Notes under the pieces: model-generated
What the model saw: only the letters and a program-made list of their open reading frames with translations
The model's database searches: none
Told to the model about the DNA's origin: nothing
In this document: positions 8,850-18,007 of the stretch, one piece after another
How the letters are laid out: each line of letters starts with the position of its first letter
How positions within the stretch are numbered: the stretch's first letter is position 1
Made by a program: the position numbers and the translations under genes
Origin: Streptomyces malaysiense
Lineage (GTDB): Bacteria > Actinomycetota > Actinomycetes > Streptomycetales > Streptomycetaceae
DNA: 64,000 nucleotides
NCBI RefSeq assembly: GCF_000980885.2
Contig: NZ_LBDA02000006.1
Span: 186,001 to 250,000, forward strand
Reading direction: 5' to 3'

Positions 8850-8886
8850 ACAGCGGGGGCGGCGACATCGACTCCGCCCCCGCTGT
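8850..8886 (+). terminator. Hairpin terminator between rpsB and tsf
   Basis: Arms 8850-8862 and 8874-8886 pair perfectly over 13 bp (ACAGCGGGGGCGG and its complement) around an 11-nt loop. There is no T-run, as is normal for GC-rich actinobacterial terminators. It may only partly terminate, since rpsB and tsf are commonly co-transcribed in other bacteria. Confidence 0.7.
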
Positions 8887-8989
8887 TCACCCATAGGTCG
8901 GTACGACGTATGCGCTCTGCGCCTCCATGTGGATCGCAAACCGTGCGGATCTGAAGATCTCCCAGACTTCGAGAAAGACTCACTGACTC

Positions 8990-9826
8990 ATGGCGAACTA
9001 CACCGCCGCCGACGTCAAGAAGCTCCGTGAGCTCACGGGCGCCGGCATGATGGACTGCAAGAAGGCGCTGGACGAGGCCGAGGGCAACGTCGACAAGGCC
9101 GTCGAGGCGCTGCGCATCAAGGGCCAGAAGGGCGTCGCCAAGCGCGAGGGCCGCTCCGCCGAGAACGGCGCCGTGGTCTCCATCATCGCCGACGACAACT
9201 CCTCCGGCGTCCTGGTCGAGCTGAAGTGCGAGACGGACTTCGTCGCCAAGGGTGACAAGTTCCAGGCCGTGGCCAGGACCATCGCCGAGCACGTCGCCAA
9301 GACCTCCCCGGCCGACATCGAGGCCCTGCTCGCCTCCGAGATCGAGGCCGGCAAGACCGTCCAGGCGTTCGTGGACGAGGCCAACGCCAACCTCGGTGAG
9401 AAGATCGTCCTGGACCGCTTCGCGCGGTTCTCCGACGGCTACGTCACCGCCTACATGCACCGCACCATGCCCGACCTGCCCCCGCAGATCGGTGTCCTGG
9501 TCGAGCTGGACAAGCCGAACGCCGAGGTCGCCAAGGGCATCGCCCAGCACATCGCCGCGTTCGCGCCGAAGTACCTGGCCAAGGAGGACGTCCCGGCCGA
9601 CGTCGTCGAGTCCGAGCGGCGTATCGCCGAGGAGACGACCCGCGCCGAGGGCAAGCCCGAGGCCGCGATCGCCAAGATCGTCGAGGGTCGCGTCAACGGC
9701 TTCTTCAAGGACGCCACCCTGCTCGGCCAGCCGTACGCGCTGGACAACAAGAAGTCGGTCCAGAAGGTGCTGGACGAGGCCGGTGTCACCCTGAAGCGCT
9801 TCACGCGCATCAAGGTCGGCATCTGA
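8990..9826 (+). CDS. tsf: Translation elongation factor Ts
   Basis: 278 residues. EF-Ts is the guanine nucleotide exchange factor for EF-Tu in the cytoplasm. The N-terminal UBA-like domain (Asp-Val-Lys-Lys-Leu-Arg-Glu-Leu-Thr-Gly-Ala-Gly-Met-Met-Asp-Cys-Lys) carries the Thr-Gly-Ala-Gly-Met-Met signature. The conserved exchange motif Thr-Asp-Phe-Val-Ala, with the Asp-Phe pair that intrudes into EF-Tu, is near residue 83. The length is normal for actinobacteria. The order rpsB-tsf-pyrH-frr-cdsA is widely conserved. A 159-bp gap holding a hairpin separates it from rpsB. Confidence 0.98.
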   Translation: MANYTAADVKKLRELTGAGMMDCKKALDEAEGNVDKAVEALRIKGQKGVAKREGRSAENGAVVSIIADDNSSGVLVELKCETDFVAKGDKFQAVARTIAEHVAKTSPADIEALLASEIEAGKTVQAFVDEANANLGEKIVLDRFARFSDGYVTAYMHRTMPDLPPQIGVLVELDKPNAEVAKGIAQHIAAFAPKYLAKEDVPADVVESERRIAEETTRAEGKPEAAIAKIVEGRVNGFFKDATLLGQPYALDNKKSVQKVLDEAGVTLKRFTRIKVGI

Positions 9827-9941
9827 GTCCGTACCGCGATCGACGCGCGACCCGCGGGGAAATCCCGATAGGGTCGACAGCAGTCGTCCGCGACCACCGC
9901 CACACCCGGGTGTGGGGCGGACGGCAGCAGATCTGACGAGG

Positions 9942-9991
9942 AGGCCATTGCCGAGTATGGGAGCGAATAGCGACCCCACCGGCAATGGCCT
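9942..9991 (+). terminator. Large hairpin between tsf and pyrH
   Basis: AGGCCATTGCCG (9942-9953) and CGGCAATGGCCT (9980-9991) are perfect 12-bp inverted arms around a 26-nt loop, followed by TCTTC. A smaller palindrome (CACACCCGGGTGTG) lies about 30 bp upstream. TAGGGT at about 9871-9876 could be a pyrH -10 box, in which case the hairpin would lie in the pyrH leader, not downstream of tsf. Confidence 0.55.
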
Positions 9992-10030
9992 TCTTCGTAT
10001 GTGCAACACGTGAAAGAGGCGGGATCTCCC

Positions 10031-10789
10031 ATGACCGACAAGGCCCAGAAGAGCGACGACGGCAAAGTACGCGGCCGGTTTCTGCTGAAGCTGTCCGGAG
10101 AGGCGTTCTCCGGTGGCGGCGGCCTGGGCGTCGACCCGGACGTGGTGCACAAGATCGCTCGTGAGATCGCGGCCGTCGTACGGGACGGCGCGCAGGTCGC
10201 CGTCGTCATCGGCGGCGGCAACTTCTTCCGCGGCGCCGAGCTCCAGCAGCGCGGCATGGACCGTGCCCGCTCCGACTACATGGGCATGCTCGGCACCGTG
10301 ATGAACTGCCTCGCCCTCCAGGACTTCCTGGAGAAGGAGGGCATCGACAGCCGGGTGCAGACCGCCATCACCATGGGCCAGGTCGCCGAGCCCTACATCC
10401 CGCTGCGCGCCGTGCGCCACCTGGAGAAGGGCCGCGTGGTCATCTTCGGAGCCGGTATGGGCATGCCCTACTTCTCCACCGACACCACCGCCGCCCAGCG
10501 CGCCCTGGAGATCGACGCCGAGGCGCTGCTCATGGGCAAGAACGGTGTGGACGGGGTCTACGACTCCGACCCCAAGACCAACCCCGACGCCGTCAAGTTC
10601 GACGCCCTCGGCTACGGCGAGGTCATCACCCGGGACCTGAAGGTCGCCGACGCCACCGCCATCACGCTGTGCCGCGACAACAAGCTCCCGATCCTCGTCT
10701 TCGAGCTCCTCGCGGAGGGCAATATCGCCCGTGCCGTCAAGGGTGAGAAGATCGGCACGCTGGTGGGTGACCACGGCAGCCGGAACTGA
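10031..10789 (+). CDS. pyrH: UMP kinase
   Basis: 252 residues, amino-acid-kinase fold. It phosphorylates UMP to UDP in pyrimidine nucleotide synthesis. Motifs seen are [10 protein letters not shown] near the start (phosphate binding), [11 protein letters not shown], and [12 protein letters not shown] (nucleotide-binding loop). ATG 10031 is preferred over an in-frame start at 10001 because homologues start close to the Lys-Leu-Ser-Gly-Glu motif and AGAGGCGGG lies just upstream. The 204-bp gap after tsf contains hairpins that may regulate it. Confidence 0.96.
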   Translation: MTDKAQKSDDGKVRGRFLLKLSGEAFSGGGGLGVDPDVVHKIAREIAAVVRDGAQVAVVIGGGNFFRGAELQQRGMDRARSDYMGMLGTVMNCLALQDFLEKEGIDSRVQTAITMGQVAEPYIPLRAVRHLEKGRVVIFGAGMGMPYFSTDTTAAQRALEIDAEALLMGKNGVDGVYDSDPKTNPDAVKFDALGYGEVITRDLKVADATAITLCRDNKLPILVFELLAEGNIARAVKGEKIGTLVGDHGSRN

Positions 10790-10972
10790 CCGGCACGCCC
10801 CCGTCGCCCGGGTACGACACCTGTCCGAGGGACGGACGGGACGCGCCTCGGCCGGGGGATGGACAATGTCCTGCCGGTCGGGAACCGTGCAGGAAGAAGA
10901 CGCGACGCAGCCGGCCGGCGAACCGCTGAGGAACCGCAGCCGGGCCTTACTCAAGACACGCAGGAGCAAGTG

Positions 10973-11530
10973 GTGATCGAAGAGACCCTCCTCGAAGCCG
11001 AGGAGAAGATGGAGAAGGCCGTCGTGGTCGCCAAGGAGGACTTCGCCGCGATCCGCACCGGCCGTGCGCACCCGGCGATGTTCAACAAGATCGTGGCCGA
11101 CTACTACGGTGCCCTGACGCCGATCAACCAGCTGGCCTCGTTCTCCGTGCCGGAGCCGCGGATGGCGGTCGTCACGCCGTTCGACAAGAGCGCGCTGCGC
11201 AACATCGAGCAGGCGATCCGCGACTCCGACCTGGGCGTCAACCCCAGCAATGACGGCAACATCATCCGGGTGGTGTTCCCCGAGCTGACCGAGGAGCGCC
11301 GTCGCGACTACATCAAGGTCGCCAAGGGCAAGGCCGAGGACTCCAAGGTCTCCATCCGTTCCGTGCGCCGCAAGGCCAAGGACGCCATCGACAAGATGAT
11401 CAAGGATGGCGAGATCGGTGAGGACGAGGGCCGCCGTGCGGAGAAGGAGCTGGACGACCTGACGGCGAAGTACGTCGCCCAGGTGGACGAGCTCCTCAAG
11501 CACAAGGAATCGGAACTGCTCGAAGTCTGA
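10973..11530 (+). CDS. frr: Ribosome recycling factor
   Basis: 185 residues, exactly the usual RRF length. With EF-G it splits post-termination ribosomes. The protein starts [13 protein letters not shown] and carries Arg-Thr-Gly-Arg-Ala-His-Pro and [12 protein letters not shown]. Start GTG 10973 has AGGAG 6 bp upstream; a longer in-frame reading from 10859 adds 38 residues with no family match. The stop TGA shares its last base with the ATG of cdsA. Confidence 0.97.
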   Translation: MIEETLLEAEEKMEKAVVVAKEDFAAIRTGRAHPAMFNKIVADYYGALTPINQLASFSVPEPRMAVVTPFDKSALRNIEQAIRDSDLGVNPSNDGNIIRVVFPELTEERRRDYIKVAKGKAEDSKVSIRSVRRKAKDAIDKMIKDGEIGEDEGRRAEKELDDLTAKYVAQVDELLKHKESELLEV

Positions 11531-12828
11531 TGAGCGACTCTTCCTGGGGGGCGCCGCCACCGGCGGGGCAGACCGGCTACTGGGGGCCCGCCGAGGGTGG
11601 GCCCGTCCAGGGCGGGGCCGCCCCGGCGGGTCCCGCGTACGATGCGCCCGAGGCGCAGCAGACGCGCCCCATGCCCATCGTGCCCGACGTACCCGCGTAT
11701 GGCGGAGACCAGGACGACACCCGGGGGGCTGCTCGGCTGAGCGGCCCCTTGTTCCGGGACGAGCCCCAGTCGCAGTACGGGACACCGCCGCGGTACGCCG
11801 CGGAGCCCCCTTACGGGACCCAGCCGCCGTACGAGCAGCCGCGGCAGCCGCCGTTCGAGCAGCAGCCGGTCGAGCAGCGGCCGCAGCACGGGCAGCAGCC
11901 CTACGGGTCGCAGCCGCTGCCCCCGTACGGGACGCCCCAGCCGACCCCGAGCCCGATCCAGAATCCGGAGCCCATGCCCGACGCCCCGCAGCCGACGCCG
12001 GCGCCGCAGAAGAAGAGCGCGGGCCGCGACCTCAGCGCGGCCATAGGCGTCGGCGTGGGTCTCGGTGTGGTGATCATCGCGTCGCTGTTCATCGTCAAGG
12101 CGGTGTTCGTCGGCGTGATCGCGGTCGCCGTCGTCGTCGGCCTGTGGGAGCTGACCAGCAGGCTCCAGGAGCGCAAGGAGATCAAGGCACCGCTCGTGCC
12201 GCTCGCGGTCGGCGGTGCGGCGATGGTGGTCGCCGGGTATGTGCGCGGCGCCGAGGGCGCCTGGGTCGCCATGGCCCTCACCACGCTCGCGGTGCTGGTC
12301 TGGCGGATGACGGAACCCCCGGAGGGCTACCTCAAGGACGTCACGGCCGGTGTCTTCGCGGCGTTCTACGTCCCCTTCCTGGCCACCTTCGTCGCCCTGC
12401 TGCTCACCGCGGACGACGGCCCCTGGCGGGTCCTGACCTTCCTGCTGCTCACCGTCGTCAGCGACACCGGCGCCTATGCCGTCGGCTGGCGCTTCGGCAA
12501 GCACAAGCTCGCTCCGCGCATCAGCCCCGGCAAGACCCGCGAGGGCCTGTTCGGCGCCGTGTCGTTCTCGATGGTCGCGGGCGCGCTGTGCATGCAGTTC
12601 CTGATCGACGGCGGCCACTGGTGGCAGGGTCTGGTGCTGGGCCTCGCGGTCGCGGCCAGCGCCACCCTGGGTGACCTCGGCGAGTCCATGATCAAGCGCG
12701 ACCTGGGCATCAAGGACATGGGCACTCTGCTGCCGGGCCACGGCGGCATCATGGACCGCCTGGACTCCCTGCTGCCCACGGCGCCGGTGGTCTGGCTGCT
12801 GCTGGTGCTCTTCGTCGGCTCCACCTGA
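11530..12828 (+). CDS. cdsA: Phosphatidate cytidylyltransferase
   Basis: 432 residues. It makes CDP-diacylglycerol from phosphatidic acid and CTP, the branch point of phospholipid synthesis, in the membrane. The first 160 or so residues are a low-complexity Pro/Gln/Gly/Tyr extension, typical of actinobacterial CdsA and absent from E. coli. About eight hydrophobic segments follow from residue 170 on. The CDS family signature is complete near the C-terminus: [11 protein letters not shown], then [12 protein letters not shown]. The start overlaps the frr stop by one base, implying coupling. Confidence 0.96.
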   Translation: MSDSSWGAPPPAGQTGYWGPAEGGPVQGGAAPAGPAYDAPEAQQTRPMPIVPDVPAYGGDQDDTRGAARLSGPLFRDEPQSQYGTPPRYAAEPPYGTQPPYEQPRQPPFEQQPVEQRPQHGQQPYGSQPLPPYGTPQPTPSPIQNPEPMPDAPQPTPAPQKKSAGRDLSAAIGVGVGLGVVIIASLFIVKAVFVGVIAVAVVVGLWELTSRLQERKEIKAPLVPLAVGGAAMVVAGYVRGAEGAWVAMALTTLAVLVWRMTEPPEGYLKDVTAGVFAAFYVPFLATFVALLLTADDGPWRVLTFLLLTVVSDTGAYAVGWRFGKHKLAPRISPGKTREGLFGAVSFSMVAGALCMQFLIDGGHWWQGLVLGLAVAASATLGDLGESMIKRDLGIKDMGTLLPGHGGIMDRLDSLLPTAPVVWLLLVLFVGST

Positions 12829-12861
12829 CGAAACCCGCTGCCGCCCGCCGTCACGGCCGTT

Positions 12862-12894
12862 CGGGCCCCGCCCTGGTAACAGGGCCGGGGCCCG
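12862..12894 (+). terminator. Terminator after cdsA
   Basis: CGGGCCCCG plus CCCT (12862-12874) pairs with AGGG plus CGGGGCCCG (12881-12894), giving a 13-bp stem with one bulged C. It lies 34 bp after the cdsA stop and closes the rpsB-cdsA block. Confidence 0.7.
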
Positions 12895-13046
12895 TCGTCG
12901 TACGGCCCTCCGCTCGTCCCGCCCCGCGGGGGTTCGTCCCCGACGGCGGCGCATCCGTGTCCCCGACGCGCGGGCGATCACGTTTGGCGACACCATGGTG
13001 ACAAAGAGCGGCCCGTGGCGTGGCCCACTGGTAGGGAGAGCGAGAG

Positions 13047-13823
13047 ATGCCCGAAGTCACCACCCCGTACGCGACCGGCACCCCCTGCTGGGTCGACCTG
13101 ATGGCCTCGGACCAGCAGGCCGCGCTGGACTTCTACCGCGACCTGCTCGGCTGGCAGGGGCAGCCGGGACCGGCCGAATTCGGCGGCTACACGGTCTGCG
13201 AGCTGCACGGCAAGGCCGTGGCGGGCCTCGGTCCCAAGCCCCAGGACATGCCGGAGCCCCCGCCGACCGTCTGGACCAGCTACCTGGCCAGCACCGACGC
13301 CCAGGCCACCCAGGACGCGATCGTCTCGGCGGGCGGCACCCTGCTCGTCCCGGTGATGGACGTCGGCGGCCTCGGCCGCATGCTGATCGCCGCCGACCCG
13401 CAGGGCGCCGTCTTCGGCGTCTGGCAGCCCGGCGAGTTCCCCGGCGCCCAGGTGGTCAACGAGGCCGGCGCGCTGACCTGGAACGAGCTGCACACCAGCG
13501 ACGTGCCCGCCGCCACCGGCTTCTACGGCGAGGCGTTCGGCATCGAGATCCAGCCCATGGAGGGCACGGACTCCTACTGGACGCTGACGGTCGGCGGCCG
13601 CGCGGTCGGCGGCGTCACCCAGCTCGCCGACGACCCGCCCGGCACCCCGGCCCACTGGCTGGCCTACTTCGCTGTCGACGACGTCGATTCCACCGTGGAC
13701 GCCCTGGTCAAACGCAACGGCACGGTCCTCGCCCCGCCCTTCGACATGATGGCCGGCCGGATGACCGTGGTCGCCGACCCCCAGGGCGCCCCCTTCGCGA
13801 TGATCAAACCGTCCCCGATGTGA
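13047..13823 (+). CDS. VOC superfamily protein (two glyoxalase-like domains)
   Basis: 258 residues made of two tandem vicinal-oxygen-chelate modules, about residues 8-125 and 140-258. Each starts with a beta-strand of the type Gly-Thr-Pro-Cys-Trp-Val-Asp-Leu and a helix such as [12 protein letters not shown], and each ends with Asp-Pro-Gln-Gly-Ala. This layout matches the large actinobacterial family of 27-kDa VOC proteins related to hydroxylases and antibiotic-binding proteins. Substrate and metal are unknown. A GGGAGAG ribosome site precedes the ATG. It stands alone between cdsA and rlmN. Confidence 0.85.
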   Translation: MPEVTTPYATGTPCWVDLMASDQQAALDFYRDLLGWQGQPGPAEFGGYTVCELHGKAVAGLGPKPQDMPEPPPTVWTSYLASTDAQATQDAIVSAGGTLLVPVMDVGGLGRMLIAADPQGAVFGVWQPGEFPGAQVVNEAGALTWNELHTSDVPAATGFYGEAFGIEIQPMEGTDSYWTLTVGGRAVGGVTQLADDPPGTPAHWLAYFAVDDVDSTVDALVKRNGTVLAPPFDMMAGRMTVVADPQGAPFAMIKPSPM

Positions 13824-13978
13824 GCCGCGCCCGGGTCGACCTCCGGCGGCGGACCGCGGACCCGCGGGACCGACCCTCGCGCTGTGCACGGCGTCACTTC
13901 CCGGGCCGCACCCGCCACCGGCCCAGGGCGACGGCACGCCGCAGGTCACCCGATTGGATCTGCGACACTGGTACCACC

Positions 13979-15085
13979 ATGCCCATTCCCGGAGAACTCA
14001 CCTTTGTCGCGCCGCGCGGAGCCAAGAAGCCGCCGCGGCATCTCGCCGATCTCTCGCCCGCCGAGCGCAAGGAAGCGGTGGCCGGGATCGGTGAGAAGCC
14101 GTTCCGTGCCAAGCAGCTCTCGCAGCACTACTTCGCGCGGTACGCGCACGACCCCGAGCAGTGGACCGACATCCCGGCCGGCTCCCGGGAGAAGCTGCGC
14201 GAGGCCCTGTTCCCGGAGCTGATGACGGTCGTCCGGCATCTGTCGACCGACGAGGGCACCACCCGCAAGACGCTGTGGAAGCTGTTCGACGGCACCCTCG
14301 TGGAGTCCGTGCTGATGCGGTACCCGGACCGGGTCACCATGTGCATCAGCTCGCAGGCGGGCTGCGGGATGAACTGCCCCTTCTGCGCGACCGGGCAGGC
14401 CGGTCTGGACCGCAACCTGTCCACCGCGGAGATCGTCCACCAGATCGTGGACGGCATGCGGGCGCTGCGCGACGGCGAGGTGCCGGGCGGCGCGGCGCGC
14501 CTGTCCAACATCGTGTTCATGGGCATGGGCGAGCCCCTCGCCAACTACAAGCGGGTCGTGGGCGCCATCCGCGCGCTCACCGACCCGGCGCCGGACGGCC
14601 TCGGGCTGTCCCAGCGCGGCATCACCGTCTCCACCGTCGGGCTGGTGCCGGCCATCCACCGGTTCGCCGACGAGGGCTTCAAGTGCCGCCTGGCGATCTC
14701 CCTGCACGCCCCCGACGACGAGCTGCGCGACACCCTCGTCCCCGTGAACACGCGGTGGAAGGTGCGCGAGGTGCTGGACGCCGGGTTCGAGTACGCCGAG
14801 AAGAGCGGGCGCAGGCTGTCGATCGAGTACGCGCTCATCCGCGATATCAACGACCAGGCGTGGCGCGGCGACCGGCTCGGCCGGCTGCTGCGGGGCAGGC
14901 CCGTGCACGTCAACCTCATCCCGCTGAACCCGACTCCGGGCTCCAAGTGGACGGCGTCGCGGCCCGAGGACGAGAAGGCGTTCGTGGAGGCGATCGCCGC
15001 GCACGGGGTGCCGGTGACGATCCGGGACACCCGTGGGCAGGAGATCGACGGAGCCTGTGGTCAGCTCGCGGCCACCGAGCGGTAA
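13979..15085 (+). CDS. rlmN: 23S rRNA (adenine-2503-C2)-methyltransferase, radical SAM
   Basis: 368 residues. RlmN methylates C2 of A2503 in 23S rRNA (and A37 of some tRNAs), using a 4Fe-4S cluster and S-adenosylmethionine. The radical-SAM motif Cys-Gly-Met-Asn-Cys-Pro-Phe-Cys is near residue 128. [10 protein letters not shown] and [10 protein letters not shown] are also present, and the C-terminal catalytic Cys lies in Gly-Ala-Cys-Gly-Gln-Leu-Ala. ATG 13979 is preferred; the frame is open far upstream but has no family match there. The gap to the stop of the VOC gene is 155 bp, and no ribosome site is visible, so the mRNA may be leaderless. Confidence 0.96.
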   Translation: MPIPGELTFVAPRGAKKPPRHLADLSPAERKEAVAGIGEKPFRAKQLSQHYFARYAHDPEQWTDIPAGSREKLREALFPELMTVVRHLSTDEGTTRKTLWKLFDGTLVESVLMRYPDRVTMCISSQAGCGMNCPFCATGQAGLDRNLSTAEIVHQIVDGMRALRDGEVPGGAARLSNIVFMGMGEPLANYKRVVGAIRALTDPAPDGLGLSQRGITVSTVGLVPAIHRFADEGFKCRLAISLHAPDDELRDTLVPVNTRWKVREVLDAGFEYAEKSGRRLSIEYALIRDINDQAWRGDRLGRLLRGRPVHVNLIPLNPTPGSKWTASRPEDEKAFVEAIAAHGVPVTIRDTRGQEIDGACGQLAATER

Positions 15086-15117
15086 TCTGGGCCCGTTCCA
15101 TCACATCTTCATATTCC

Positions 15118-15206
15118 GACAGGGGAGCGCCACAGCGCTGAGAGTGCGGCAACGGGCCGCAGACCCTCTGAACCTCGCCCAGGTCATTCTGGGTAGGAAG
15201 TTCGGT
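15118..15206 (+). promoter_or_regulatory. TPP riboswitch (THI element)
   Basis: All conserved THI-box blocks occur in order: ACAGGGGAGCGCC at the 5' side, GCTGAGAGTG at 15137-15146, ACCCTCTGAACCT at 15163-15175 and GGGTAGGAAG at 15191-15200. The element is about 85 nt and lies 80 bp upstream of a thiamine-type binding protein gene. By the known mechanism, binding of thiamine pyrophosphate should lower expression of the downstream importer. Confidence 0.95.
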
Positions 15207-15224
15207 CACTACTCAAGCTGTTGC

Positions 15225-15251
15225 GCCCTGTCCGGATTCTCCGGACAGGGC
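15225..15251 (+). terminator. Expression-platform terminator of the TPP riboswitch
   Basis: GCCCTGTCCGG (15225-15235) and CCGGACAGGGC (15241-15251) form a perfect 11-bp stem with loop ATTCT, followed by the mildly T-rich CGCGTTCTTCC. Its place between the aptamer and the thiB ribosome site suggests control by premature termination. No antiterminator strand was worked out by eye. Confidence 0.75.
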
Positions 15252-15287
15252 CGCGTTCTTCCTGGCCAACCCCAGGAGGACAACCAA

Positions 15288-16358
15288 GTGCACAACAAGA
15301 CCTTCGTGGCCGCGGCGGCCGGGCTCGGCCTGCTCGCGCTCTCCGCGTGCGGCTCGACGCAGGGCCAGGACAAGGCGGACGGCAAGACCGTCACCCTGGT
15401 CAGCCACGACTCGTGGGCGGTCTCCAAGAGCGTGCTCGCGGACTTCGAGAAGCGGTCCGGGTACAAGGTCCGCGTCCTCAAGGACGGCGACGCCGGACAG
15501 GCCGTCAACAAGGCCATCCTGACCAAGGACAACCCCCAGGGCGACGTCCTCTTCGGCGTCGACAACACCCTGCTCTCCCGAGCCCTCGACAACGGGCTGT
15601 TCCAGCCCTACACCGCCAAGGGCCTGGACAAGGTCGGCGCCCGGTTCCAGCTCGACGGCAAGCACCGCGTCACGCCCGTCGACTACGGCGACATCTGCGT
15701 CAACTACGACAAGGCGTACTTCAGCCGGCACCACCTGACGCCGCCGCAGTCGTACGCCGACCTCGCCAAGCCCGAGTACAAGAACCTCCTCGTCACCGAG
15801 AACGCGGCCACCGCCTCGCCCGGCCTCGGCTTCCTGCTGGGCAGTGCCGCGCGGTTCGGGGACCAGGGCTGGCAGGACTACTGGAAGAAGCTCAAGGCCA
15901 ACGGCGTCAAGGTCGTCGACGGCTGGGAACAGGCCTACTACCAGGAGTTCTCGGGCTCCTCGGAGGGCAAGAAGGCCGGCGGCGACCGCCCGCTCGTCGT
16001 GTCGTACGCCTCCTCCCCGCCCGCCGAGGTGATCTACGCCAAGAAGCGCCCCGCCACCGCCCCGACCGGCGTGGCGACCGGCACCTGCTTCCGGCAGATC
16101 GAGTTCGCCGGGCTGCTGAGCAACGCCAAGAACCCCAAGGGCGCCAAGGCGTTCATCGACTTCCTGGTCTCCAAGGAGTTCCAGGAGGACATGCCGCTGA
16201 ACATGTACGTCTACCCGGTCGTCGCGGGCGCCGAGGTGCCGGCCGACTTCACGAAGTACGGTCCGGCCGCCAAGCACCCCGAGACGATGGCCCCCGGGAA
16301 GATCGCCGCCAACCGTGATCAGTGGGTCAAGACGTGGACGTCACTCGTACTGAAGTGA
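15288..16358 (+). CDS. thiB: Thiamine ABC transporter substrate-binding lipoprotein
   Basis: 356 residues. The N-terminus has Lys-Thr, a hydrophobic core and the lipobox Leu-Ala-Leu-Ser-Ala-Cys at about residues 16-21, so it is a lipoprotein on the outer face of the membrane. The body matches the ThiB/Fe3+-type binding fold: Thr-Leu-Val-Ser-His-Asp-Ser-Trp-Ala-Val-Ser, then Val-Leu-Phe-Gly-Val-Asp-Asn-Thr and a Pro-Val-Asp-Tyr-Gly-Asp motif. GTG 15288 has AGGAGG 8 bp upstream. The TPP riboswitch directly before it makes thiamine or a thiamine derivative the likely ligand. The stop overlaps the permease gene. Confidence 0.93.
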   Translation: MHNKTFVAAAAGLGLLALSACGSTQGQDKADGKTVTLVSHDSWAVSKSVLADFEKRSGYKVRVLKDGDAGQAVNKAILTKDNPQGDVLFGVDNTLLSRALDNGLFQPYTAKGLDKVGARFQLDGKHRVTPVDYGDICVNYDKAYFSRHHLTPPQSYADLAKPEYKNLLVTENAATASPGLGFLLGSAARFGDQGWQDYWKKLKANGVKVVDGWEQAYYQEFSGSSEGKKAGGDRPLVVSYASSPPAEVIYAKKRPATAPTGVATGTCFRQIEFAGLLSNAKNPKGAKAFIDFLVSKEFQEDMPLNMYVYPVVAGAEVPADFTKYGPAAKHPETMAPGKIAANRDQWVKTWTSLVLK

Positions 16359-18007
16359 CCGCCCGCGGGCGCGGCCCGCGCGGGAGCGCGGCGCGGCTGG
16401 GCCTGATGGCCCTGCCCGTCGCGTTCTTCGCCGTGTTCTTCGCCTGGCCCGTCGCCGCGATCGTGGCGCGCGGGCTGCGGACCGACGGCGCCTGGCGGTT
16501 CGGGCGGATCGCGGACGTGGTCACCCAGCCGGACATCCGGCACGTGCTGTGGTTCACCACCTGGCAGGCGCTCGCCTCCACCGCGCTCACCCTGCTGCTC
16601 GCGCTGCCCGCCGCGTTCGTCTTCGCCCGCCTCGACTTCCCCGGCAAACAGGTGCTGCGGGCCGTCGTCACCGTCCCGTTCGTGCTGCCCACCGTCGTCG
16701 CCGGCAGCGCCTTCCTCGCGCTCGTCGGCCACGGCGGTCTGCTCGACCAGCTGTGGGGCGTCCGGCTGGACACCACCGTGTGGGCGATCCTGCTCGCGCA
16801 CGTCTTCTTCAACTACGCGGTCGTCGTGCGGACCGTGGGCGGACTGTGGGCCCAGCTCGACCCGCGCCAGGAGGAGGCCGCGCGGATGCTCGGCGCCTCG
16901 CCCCTCGCCGCGTGGCGGAAGGTGACGCTGCCCGCCCTGGCGCCCGCCGTGGCCGCCGCCGCGCTGATGGTGTTCCTGTTCACCTTCACCTCCTTCGGCG
17001 TGGTCCAGATCCTCGGCGGTCCCACCTTCTCCACCCTCGAAGTGGAGATCTACCGCCAGACCTCCGAGGTCTTCGACCTGACCACGGCCGCCGTGCTCAC
17101 CCTCGTCCAGTTCGCCGCCGTCGGCACGATCCTCGGCGTCCACGCCTGGACGGTACGGCGCCGGGAGAGCGCGCTGCGCCTGGTCGACCCCGCGCTCACC
17201 GCGCGGCGGCCGCGCGGCGCCGGGCAGCGGGCACTGCTCGCCGGCGTCCTCGCCACCGTCCTGCTGCTCCTGGTGCTGCCGCTCGCCGTCCTCGTCCGCC
17301 GCTCCCTGGACGCCCCCGGCTTCGGCTACTACCGGGCGCTGACCCGCACCGACGGCGGAACGTTCCTGGTGGCGCCGGTGCACGCGGTGTGGACCTCGCT
17401 CCAGTACGCCGTCGCCGCCACCGCCATCGCCGTGGTGATCGGCGGCCTCGCCGCCGCCGCGCTGGCCCGCCGGGACGCGGGCCGCCTGGTACGGGGTTTC
17501 GACGCGCTGCTGATGCTCCCGCTCGGCGTGTCCGCCGTGACCGTCGGCTTCGGCTTCCTGATCGCCCTCGACCGGCCCCCGCTGGACCTGCGCCAGTCCT
17601 GGATCCTGGTGCCGCTCGCCCAGGCCCTGGTCGGTGCCCCCTTCGTCGTCCGCACCATGCTGCCGGTGCTGCGCGCGGTCGACACCCGGCTGCGGGAGGC
17701 GGCGGCCGTGCTCGGGGCCTCGCCCTGGCGGGTGTGGCGGGAGATCGACCTGCCGCTGGTGCGGCGGGCGTTGCTGGTCGCGGCCGGGTTCGCGTTCGCC
17801 GTCTCGCTCGGCGAGTTCGGTGCGACCGTGTTCATCGCCCGGCCCGACAACCCGACCCTGCCGGTCGCCGTGGCCCGGCTGCTCAGCCGGCCCGGCGATC
17901 TCAACTACGGCCAGGCGATGGCCCTTTCGACCATTCTGATGGTGGTGTGCGCCGCCGCCCTGCTTCTGCTGGAGCGGCTGCGCACCGACCGGACGGGGGA
18001 GTTCTGA
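16334..18007 (+). CDS. thiP: Thiamine ABC transporter permease (fused two-domain)
   Basis: About 557 residues with roughly twelve hydrophobic segments. It has two copies of the ABC permease EAA loop: Gln-Glu-Glu-Ala-Ala-Arg-Met-Leu-Gly-Ala-Ser-Pro near residue 178 and Arg-Glu-Ala-Ala-Ala-Val-Leu-Gly-Ala-Ser-Pro near residue 457. This is the ThiP/FbpB architecture, in which one chain supplies both membrane halves. The start is uncertain: GTG 16334 and GTG 16355 are both possible and overlap the end of thiB; neither has a strong ribosome site, so translational coupling is likely. The stop shares one base with the ATG of the ATPase gene. Confidence 0.9.
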   Translation: MDVTRTEVTARGRGPRGSAARLGLMALPVAFFAVFFAWPVAAIVARGLRTDGAWRFGRIADVVTQPDIRHVLWFTTWQALASTALTLLLALPAAFVFARLDFPGKQVLRAVVTVPFVLPTVVAGSAFLALVGHGGLLDQLWGVRLDTTVWAILLAHVFFNYAVVVRTVGGLWAQLDPRQEEAARMLGASPLAAWRKVTLPALAPAVAAAALMVFLFTFTSFGVVQILGGPTFSTLEVEIYRQTSEVFDLTTAAVLTLVQFAAVGTILGVHAWTVRRRESALRLVDPALTARRPRGAGQRALLAGVLATVLLLLVLPLAVLVRRSLDAPGFGYYRALTRTDGGTFLVAPVHAVWTSLQYAVAATAIAVVIGGLAAAALARRDAGRLVRGFDALLMLPLGVSAVTVGFGFLIALDRPPLDLRQSWILVPLAQALVGAPFVVRTMLPVLRAVDTRLREAAAVLGASPWRVWREIDLPLVRRALLVAAGFAFAVSLGEFGATVFIARPDNPTLPVAVARLLSRPGDLNYGQAMALSTILMVVCAAALLLLERLRTDRTGEF

